Shown here: positions 1-5,176 of the stretch, in pieces | How the letters are laid out: each line of letters opens with the position of its first letter | Position numbering within the stretch: the stretch's first letter is position 1 | Position numbers and translations under genes: made by a program | DNA from: Spirochaetia bacterium | GTDB taxonomy: Bacteria; Spirochaetota; Leptospirae; Leptospirales; Leptonemataceae | Direction of reading: 5' to 3' | Length of the DNA stretch: 5,176 bases | Assembly (NCBI GenBank): GCA_016195395.1 | Contig: JACPZR010000220.1 | Coordinates: forward strand, 1 to 5,176 | The notes under the pieces: generated by a model | Told to the model about the DNA's origin: nothing | The model's database searches: none | The model's input: only the letters and a program-made list of their open reading frames with translations

Positions 1-2
1 CA

Positions 3-1886
3 TTGGCTCTGGCCACGACGGCCCTTGTAGCCCAGCCCATCCAGCGTCAGTTCTCGCTCGCTGTGCCGCAGTATGTGCAGGGAGAGGTGCTGATTCAGTA
101 CAAGCAGCACATGACCCACGAAGCTGCGGCGTCCTATACCGCGCAGTCTGCCGGCGGTCTGGTCAAGGCGTTGTCGTTTCAGCCTCAGGGCAAAGGGCCG
201 CTCCATCTGGCGCGCACGCGTCCCGGCATGACTGTGGACCAGGCCATCGCCTACATGTCGCAGGATCCTAACATTGAGTATGTCCAACCCAACTACATTT
301 ATCACGCCCTTGCCGCGCCCAATGATCCGCTGTACTCGCAGTACTGGGGCTTGAAGAATACCGCGCAGACGATTTCAAGTTCTGTGTACGCTACGAACAA
401 CCCCGGCTCGTCAGGCAAGGATATTGACGCCGAAACCGCTTGGAACACAATCACAGACTGTACGGTGGCATCCGGCGGCGGCGCCAACTCCGGGCCGATT
501 GTGGCCGTGATCGACACCGGCGTGAACTACAATCACGAAGATCTGTCCGGCAGCATGGTCTCCGGTTCGTACACCTGCCCGGGCGGAACAGGCTCTGTGG
601 GCTGCGACTTTGTGGGGACCGGCGATGCCGACCCGTTGGATCTCAACGGACACGGCACACACGTGGCCGGAACCATTGGAGCTGTAGGCAATAACTCTCT
701 TGGCGGAACCGGAGTCTGCTGGAAGGCCAGGATTCTTGCCGTGCGCGTGCTGAACGCAGCGGGCAGCGGCACCACAGCTGATATCGTAGAGGGCGTAAAC
801 TTTGCCGCGGCCACCGGGGCAGGGAACGGAAACGCAAAAGTCATTAACATGTCATTGGGTGGCCCCACGTACGACGCTACGTTTTCAACGGCCCTTGATA
901 CGGCGGCTACGAACGACGTCGTTGTTGTGGTTGCCGCCGGCAATTCCAATCAGGATCATAACGTCACAGCCAGTTATCCGTGCGACTATACGCAGGCGAA
1001 CATCATCTGTGTGGCCGCAGCCGACCAAGCCTACGCCCGCGCCTCTTTTTCCGACTATGACAGCAACGTCACAGCGAACAGCCGGAAAGTGGACATTGCT
1101 GCGCCGGGAACTAACATTCGAAGCTCATTTATCACGCAGACATTCATCACGGACGACTATTCAAGCGGTTGGACAACGTCACCCAGCAATACCTGGTCCT
1201 TCGCGAACTGCAACTTCCCCCCCGTCACTCCCATCATGGCCAACCCCGGTTCCGGCGTGGGGACAACCTGGTGCGGCGGCGGCACTGTGGGCAATAGCCG
1301 TGACGACAGAGTCTACAAGACGTTCGATTTGTCTTCCATGTCTACGTACGACTATGTCACCTACAAATTTGCCTTCTGGGCGGACGTTTCCCAGGCAGGG
1401 GACATCTTCACGAACAACTACAAATCCGGCGGCGGCGACCCGTTCTCTGCCGGCACCACATCGCTTACGGTGGCCGGATCCACGCATACCGGGCAGTTCT
1501 ACAGCTGGACCACGGACATTACGGCTGGCTGCTTGACGTCCACATGTTCCATCGGTTTCAGGCTCGTCACAGATACAAATGCCAACACAACATATGACGG
1601 AGTGGCGTTGACCGGATTGACGATTGAAGGCCACAAAGTGACGAACACCACGTATGCCCTCGAGAACGGCACATCGATGGCTACGCCACACGTAGCGGGG
1701 ATTGCCACGCTGATTAGGGCCCGCAATCCCAACTACACATATGCCGACACGGTGAATGCGATCCTGAACGGCGGAGATGCTGCGTCGGCATTTACCAACA
1801 ACACGAAATCAGGCAAGGTGGCGGACGCCAATGGAGCCCTGAAGTGGATTCCTGACCCGTCGACCTTCACCGTGTCCAGTCCGTGA
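3..1886 (+). CDS. Secreted subtilisin-family (S8) serine protease with I9 propeptide, 5'-truncated by the window edge
   Basis: This is a secreted endopeptidase of the subtilase family. The frame is open to the window edge, and the TTG at position 3 is unlikely to be the true start, because only the tail of a signal peptide (ALATTALVA, then Q) is present and no basic n-region. Residue numbers count from that TTG. Residues about 27-102 match the I9 propeptide, ending QPNYIYH. The mature enzyme probably begins near APNDPLYSQYWGLKN (105 on). Catalytic residues are visible: Asp171 (VIDTG), His217 (NGHGTHVAG), oxyanion Asn314 (AAGNS) and Ser558 (NGTSMATPHVAG). Between APG (367-369) and GTSMA lie about 187 residues, where plain subtilisins have fewer than 20. 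The insert (about 377-545) looks like a beta-sandwich. Ten cysteines (153, 192, 201, 239, 327, 336, 403, 424, 510, 515) suggest disulfides and an extracytoplasmic location. No C-terminal anchor is seen. The stop overlaps the next gene. The family call is secure; the substrate is unknown. Confidence 0.96.
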   Translation: MALATTALVAQPIQRQFSLAVPQYVQGEVLIQYKQHMTHEAAASYTAQSAGGLVKALSFQPQGKGPLHLARTRPGMTVDQAIAYMSQDPNIEYVQPNYIYHALAAPNDPLYSQYWGLKNTAQTISSSVYATNNPGSSGKDIDAETAWNTITDCTVASGGGANSGPIVAVIDTGVNYNHEDLSGSMVSGSYTCPGGTGSVGCDFVGTGDADPLDLNGHGTHVAGTIGAVGNNSLGGTGVCWKARILAVRVLNAAGSGTTADIVEGVNFAAATGAGNGNAKVINMSLGGPTYDATFSTALDTAATNDVVVVVAAGNSNQDHNVTASYPCDYTQANIICVAAADQAYARASFSDYDSNVTANSRKVDIAAPGTNIRSSFITQTFITDDYSSGWTTSPSNTWSFANCNFPPVTPIMANPGSGVGTTWCGGGTVGNSRDDRVYKTFDLSSMSTYDYVTYKFAFWADVSQAGDIFTNNYKSGGGDPFSAGTTSLTVAGSTHTGQFYSWTTDITAGCLTSTCSIGFRLVTDTNANTTYDGVALTGLTIEGHKVTNTTYALENGTSMATPHVAGIATLIRARNPNYTYADTVNAILNGGDAASAFTNNTKSGKVADANGALKWIPDPSTFTVSSP

Positions 1887-2248
1887 GGGTTCTGGTCCCA
1901 GTCTTTATCCTGCTCGCCGCCTCATGCGGCGGGCGGACGGACGCAGATAACGTGAGAGTCCGCACGGCTTCTGAACAGCCCGAGGCGCAGTTCCGTGTTC
2001 CGGGCGAGTACCTTGTCACTGTTAACGGGAACGCGGGACCGCGCGAAATCACGGACGCCTTCAAACAGTTCAACGTAGAGTCGGTGACGCCTCTTTCCAA
2101 TACGCCCGGTGTTTTTCTCATGCGCCTCAAAATGGATCCCGGCTTGGAAGCGCTGAAGAGCGCAGCGGCAAAAGTCCCGCTGGTCAAAGCCATACAGCCC
2201 AACTTCGTGTATCACATGATTCCTTCAGGGCCCGGCGCGCCGCAGTAA
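1883..2248 (+). CDS. Small lipoprotein with a free-standing I9 (subtilisin propeptide-like) inhibitor domain
   Basis: The product has 121 residues. It has a short signal peptide with Arg at position 2, a hydrophobic stretch and a lipobox-like LAASC, so Cys15 is the probable lipidated residue. Ala at -3 is weaker than the usual Leu, but spirochaetal lipoboxes are loose. After a linker, residues about 41-111 (GEYLVTV to QPNFVYH) align with the propeptide of the upstream protease (GEVLIQY to QPNYIYH): both start with GE plus a beta strand, have a helix near the middle, and end in QPN-[YF]-[IV]-YH. No protease domain follows. The I9 fold is known as an intramolecular chaperone and tight inhibitor of subtilases, and stand-alone versions exist in fungi (POIA1, yeast IB2). 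I infer that this protein controls, or helps to fold, the adjacent protease from the membrane. The GTG start shares GTGA with the protease stop and has no clear ribosome binding site, so translational coupling is likely. The next in-frame Met is residue 80, too late to serve as a start. Confidence 0.85.
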   Translation: MRVLVPVFILLAASCGGRTDADNVRVRTASEQPEAQFRVPGEYLVTVNGNAGPREITDAFKQFNVESVTPLSNTPGVFLMRLKMDPGLEALKSAAAKVPLVKAIQPNFVYHMIPSGPGAPQ

Positions 2249-2281
2249 CGTTGTGTGACGTTATGTTCCGCTACGGAACGT
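2246..2281. terminator. Possible weak bidirectional terminator between convergent genes
   Basis: Two small inverted repeats lie in the 22-base gap between the convergent genes and touch both stop codons. TAACG (2246-2250) pairs with CGTTA (2259-2263) across an 8-base loop. GTTCCG (2265-2270) pairs with CGGAAC (2274-2279) across a 3-base loop and can extend by one G-T and one A-T pair. Neither is followed by a run of T on either strand, so a standard intrinsic terminator is not shown. The position fits transcription ending, but the call is tentative. Confidence 0.3.
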
Positions 2282-3536
2282 AGACATCATTGTTGTCGGT
2301 TGCGGTGGACCCTGCATTGGCTGCGGAGTTGCCGGTGTGTTGCACTTTAGTGAACGAATAAGTCACCCCGGTATCCGCAAAAATCGCTCCGCCCTTGCCT
2401 TGGCCCGCGCTGCCCATGGACGGCTCCACTGCCGGGCAATAACCCCCGCATCCCGCAGCGCCGCCCTGGGTTTGGTTTCCCTGAAAGACCGCGTTTGTGA
2501 TTCGGAGCGTTCCCGAACGCACGAAGATCGCCCCACCTAAACCGGCGCCACCTCCGCCTCCACTGGGGGCCGACGCAAAGCCATTCCCGCCGTTCCCACC
2601 GAATGTCCCGCCGATCCCGGGGCCCAGTCCGTCGTTGCCAAACGGAGATGATCCGCCACCGCCGCCGCCGCCATAGAGTCCTCCCGTGCCGCCCACGCCG
2701 CCGCATGAGGGGGTACAGACCCCGTTGCTGGACCCGCCGGCTCCGCCGCCGCTGCCATAGCCGCCATTCCCACCAGTAGAGCCATTCCCCACGCCCGAAT
2801 TGCCGGCGCCACCTGCTCCTCCGAAAGGCCCCCCTCCAGCGGCTCCGGATATCCCCCCTCCGGCGATACCGCCTGCATTTCCGCCACGGCCGCCCACAGC
2901 GGTATTTGCAGAGAAGAGAATCGTATCGATGGTGAGACTACCGCCGCTCAAGAAAAGCGCGCCGCCCATGCCCGCCGCGCCCCCGCCGCCGCTCCGCCCA
3001 TTCGGGGGCGCAACGATTCCGTCGCCCCCTTGCTGGCCGGTCACCTTGCCGTCCGTGATGTTCAGGTTGGCCAAGAATACGCTGCCTGCCCCGGTGAGGT
3101 TGAAGTTTTGGGTCGTGTTCCCCCCGCTGATGGTAAGCGACAACGGACAAGGGCCGATGATCGACGGGGAGCTCGTGATCGCCAGAGACGATGTAAGGGA
3201 GATGGTTCCAGAAAGATTTCTGAGGTCGATGGTCTCCGTTCCTGTTCCCGCGGCAACGTCTGCATTGCCTACGCCGTTGACCGCCGCCACCGCTTCCCGG
3301 AGAGTTACCAAGCCGTCGCCGGATGTCGCGTTATCTGCAAGGCTTGTCACCGTAATCCGGTTGGATGTGGGCGGGTCGATGGCCCGGCAGACCAAGGCCG
3401 TCGAGGCGGGTCTCAAGAGGAGCAGAGTCGGCTGGCAAGAGGGATCCGTGCCATCGCATTCGGTCTTGACGAATGTGCATTGAGTCAGGGTCAGAAGCAG
3501 CGCGCCGATAGGCACGTATGCACGGTGCGTGGGCAT
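2271..3536 (-). CDS. Putative surface lipoprotein, CSLREA-type beta-helix with Pmp-like repeats and a glycine-rich core
   Basis: The product has 421 residues. The N-terminus (MPTHRAYVPIGALLLTLTQC) is a short signal peptide ending in a lipobox-like LTQC, with Cys20 as the possible lipidation site; Gln at -1 is unusual. Residues about 60-160 resemble the CSLREA domain that opens many bacterial beta-helix surface proteins: ITVTSLADN, then LVTLREAVAAVN at 76-87, then SGTISLTSSLAI and a SIIGP turn. Chlamydial Pmp-type pairs follow: GGAL 191-194 with FSAN 208-211, GGAI 334-337 with FQGN 351-354, and GGAI 382-385 with a degenerate HTGN. Between the first two pairs, 61 of the 120 residues 211-330 are glycine, resembling PE_PGRS-type sequence. 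No C-terminal autotransporter barrel or sorting motif is visible. It converges on the protease/inhibitor pair and diverges from mreB. I infer a surface-exposed structural or adhesive role; ligand and function are unknown. Open frames on the opposite strand here are products of the repetitive GC-rich composition. Confidence 0.85.
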   Translation of the reverse strand: MPTHRAYVPIGALLLTLTQCTFVKTECDGTDPSCQPTLLLLRPASTALVCRAIDPPTSNRITVTSLADNATSGDGLVTLREAVAAVNGVGNADVAAGTGTETIDLRNLSGTISLTSSLAITSSPSIIGPCPLSLTISGGNTTQNFNLTGAGSVFLANLNITDGKVTGQQGGDGIVAPPNGRSGGGGAAGMGGALFLSGGSLTIDTILFSANTAVGGRGGNAGGIAGGGISGAAGGGPFGGAGGAGNSGVGNGSTGGNGGYGSGGGAGGSSNGVCTPSCGGVGGTGGLYGGGGGGGSSPFGNDGLGPGIGGTFGGNGGNGFASAPSGGGGGAGLGGAIFVRSGTLRITNAVFQGNQTQGGAAGCGGYCPAVEPSMGSAGQGKGGAIFADTGVTYSFTKVQHTGNSAANAGSTATDNNDVYVP

Positions 3537-3548
3537 GCTCCAGGATGG

Positions 3549-3559
3549 TCACCCCCTTT
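3549..3559 (-). promoter_or_regulatory. Shine-Dalgarno-like sequence for the glycine-rich lipoprotein gene
   Basis: Read on the minus strand this is AAAGGGGGTGA, close to the anti-16S consensus. It lies 12 bases before the ATG at 3536, a little far. A second GGAG lies one base before that ATG, too close to act alone. The site supports the 3536 start, which gives a complete signal peptide; the GTG inside the site is in another frame and gives only a 73-codon frame without recognisable features. Confidence 0.45.
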
Positions 3560-3615
3560 CATGGAGCAATGTTTTTCCTTCGTTCACGCAAATACGGAGT
3601 ATGATAAACCGCATA

Positions 3616-3644
3616 TTGGATATATCTAGAAATATCATTATAAT
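3616..3644 (+). promoter_or_regulatory. Sigma-70-type promoter for mreBC
   Basis: TTGGAT (3616-3621) and a perfect TATAAT (3639-3644) are separated by exactly 17 bases, inside the most AT-rich stretch of an otherwise GC-rich window. Transcription would start near 3651, leaving a leader of about 180 bases before mreB. The -35 element matches TTGACA at four of six positions. Confidence 0.7.
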
Positions 3645-3660
3645 TCGTTAAAACGCGAGT

Positions 3661-3690
3661 CACCCGCGCGCCCGGCTTCAGGAGCGGGTG
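3661..3690 (+). repeat. Inverted repeat at the start of the mreB leader
   Basis: CACCCGC (3661-3667) and GCGGGTG (3684-3690) are perfect 7-base complements around a 16-base loop, starting about 10 bases after the predicted transcription start. The hairpin is GC-rich with no T run after it, so it could stabilise the 5' end of the mRNA or bind a regulator. Its function is unknown. Confidence 0.4.
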
Positions 3691-3752
3691 GGTATGGGAT
3701 TTGCGACACAGGCTCCCGCGTGCGGCGCCCGGGACAGCCAGCCCGGACCCTC

Positions 3753-3780
3753 GAAAACCGCCAAGAACATGGTTTTCTTG
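3753..3780 (+). repeat. Two mutually exclusive hairpins in the mreB leader
   Basis: GAAAACC (3753-3759) pairs with GGTTTTC (3771-3777). CAAGAA (3762-3767) pairs with TTCTTG (3775-3780). The two stems share bases 3775-3777, so only one can form at a time. They end about 50 bases before the mreB start codon. This resembles an RNA switch layout, but short stems of this kind can arise by chance and no known riboswitch class is recognised. Confidence 0.3.
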
Positions 3781-3781
3781 A

Positions 3782-4465
<684 letters not shown>

Positions 4466-4468
4466 GAC

Positions 4469-4852
4469 GTGAAGATCACCATCGGCAACGCCTATCCGGA
4501 AAAGCGGACCGAGGTTGTGGAGCTTCGCGGACGTGACGCTATCAGCGGTCTGCCGCGCACCTTGGAGATTGACTCCAATGAAATCCGCAAAGCCCTCAAA
4601 GAGCCGCTGGACGCCATCTTGGAAGCCGTAAAAAGCACTCTTGAAAGAACGCCTCCTGAATTGGCGGCAGACATCGTGGAACGCGGCATTGTGCTCGCGG
4701 GCGGCGGCTGCCTCTTGAAGGGGATGGACAAATACCTGAGCCGAGAAACTGGTGTTCCCGTTTTCCGCGCCGAAAATCCGCTGACTTGTGTGGTCATCGG
4801 AACCGGCAAGTATTTGGATGAGATCAAGCGCATTCGCTCTGGTCTGAAATGA
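4469..4852 (+). CDS. mreB: MreB C-terminal part (continuation of the interrupted gene)
   Basis: This is the remaining 127 residues of MreB, in the same frame as the upstream part and separated from it only by TAA and one GAC codon. It holds the segment [19 protein letters not shown], the [12 protein letters not shown] helix and the adenosine-binding loop [10 protein letters not shown] (about residues 289-298 of the full protein), and ends IRSGLK. A GTG at 4469 could allow reinitiation just after the stop, but no good ribosome binding site precedes it, and two MreB halves are not known to work as separate proteins. It is best read as one gene, 3830-4852, with an error or mutation in the middle. 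Confidence 0.9.
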   Translation: MKITIGNAYPEKRTEVVELRGRDAISGLPRTLEIDSNEIRKALKEPLDAILEAVKSTLERTPPELAADIVERGIVLAGGGCLLKGMDKYLSRETGVPVFRAENPLTCVVIGTGKYLDEIKRIRSGLK

Positions 4853-4958
4853 CCCCCAGCCACATTGACCTTCGCCGATGCGATGGATCAGAACTCAGGG
4901 TTTCCGGGTTTAATTCATCAAGCGGTGCACGGGCAATGGAGCCAATCCGGTAAATCCT

Positions 4959-5176
4959 ATGCTTTGGGAAATTCTCTGGCGCAATAAGAACACTTTCAGC
5001 CTCACGTTCTGCTTGGGGTTCTCGCTGATTTCTTTGATCTGGCAGCGCAATCCCTTTGCGAGTCTCGCGGGCGGCCTGGGCAAAGGCGCCGATCGCATCA
5101 GCTACGTATTCAACTCCGGCCTCAGCCTCCCCGGCAAATTCTGGGTGGAAGTGGACAAGTTCCGCGAAACAGAGAA
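4959..5176 (+). CDS. mreC: Rod shape-determining protein MreC, N-terminal fragment running off the window
   Basis: Seventy-two codons are visible before the window edge. The N-terminus has the layout of MreC: a short cytoplasmic tail with basic residues (WRNK, 7-10), one membrane segment at about residues 12-28 (TFSLTFCLGFSLISLIW), then a periplasmic stretch that should lead into the coiled coil. MreC links cytoplasmic MreB filaments to periplasmic PBP2. The ATG at 4959 is the only usable start, since no ATG, GTG or TTG lies in frame between it and the stop at 4911. GGAG at 4938-4941 is rather far to be a good ribosome binding site. The gene follows mreB after 106 bases with no obvious promoter or terminator between, as in the usual mreBC operon. 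The identification rests on position and topology more than on sequence motifs. Confidence 0.8.
   Translation, partial: MLWEILWRNKNTFSLTFCLGFSLISLIWQRNPFASLAGGLGKGADRISYVFNSGLSLPGKFWVEVDKFRETE

Noticed and set aside
3..5. TTG as the true start of the protease
   Set aside because: It would leave only about ten residues of signal peptide without a basic n-region; the gene more likely starts upstream of the window.
533..949. Open frames on the minus strand inside the protease gene
   Set aside because: The plus strand carries all subtilase catalytic motifs here; the antisense products are low-complexity and match no family I know.
2650..2680. CCG triplet run as a regulatory microsatellite
   Set aside because: It is in frame within a polyglycine stretch of the coding region, so protein composition explains it; possible length variation is noted under the glycine-rich gene.
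2800..3629. Long open frames on the plus strand across the glycine-rich gene (up to 227 codons)
   Set aside because: They are proline/alanine- or arginine-rich mirror images of glycine codons (GGN read backwards), have no recognisable domain or signal, and lie opposite a gene with clear protein motifs.
4853..4958. Extra promoter or small gene between mreB and mreC
   Set aside because: No -35/-10 pair, strong hairpin or coding frame with a start and ribosome binding site was seen in these 106 bases.

Overview
The window looks like chromosomal DNA from a spirochaete related to Leptospira, but more GC-rich than Leptospira itself. The strongest clue is the MreB protein near the right end. Its N-terminus ([20 protein letters not shown]), its [10 protein letters not shown] segment and its ending are very close to what I remember of leptospiral MreB. 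The loose lipoprotein signals fit too. Assignment to Leptospirales (Leptonema/Turneriella-like or an uncultured relative) is an inference from memory, not a database result.

Left part (1-2248, + strand): a secreted subtilisin-family (S8) protease, cut off at its 5' end by the window edge, overlaps by 4 bases (GTGA) a small lipoprotein gene. The protease has an I9 propeptide, a complete Asp/His/Asn/Ser catalytic set, ten cysteines and an extra domain of about 170 residues inserted just before the catalytic serine. The small lipoprotein is, as I read it, a free-standing copy of the propeptide/I9 inhibitor fold. It lines up with the protease's own propeptide, including a shared QPN-[YF]-[IV]-YH end. 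The two genes look like a translationally coupled protease and membrane-anchored inhibitor or folding-helper pair. This is the most interesting part of the window.

Middle (2271-3536, - strand): a convergent gene for a 421-residue putative lipoprotein with a CSLREA-type start to a beta-helix, chlamydial Pmp-like GGA[IL]/FxxN repeats, and a central stretch that is about half glycine. It is probably a cell-surface protein.

Right part (3537-5176): a divergent intergenic region holds a good sigma-70-type promoter (TTGGAT, 17 bp, TATAAT) and a long structured leader before mreB, followed by the start of mreC, which runs off the window. mreB is full length at 340 codons but has an in-frame TAA at codon 212, where MreB proteins normally carry glutamate. 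That is one base change from GAA, so it is either a sequencing/assembly error or a real nonsense mutation. MreB and MreC normally work together in the elongation machinery that gives rod cells their shape.
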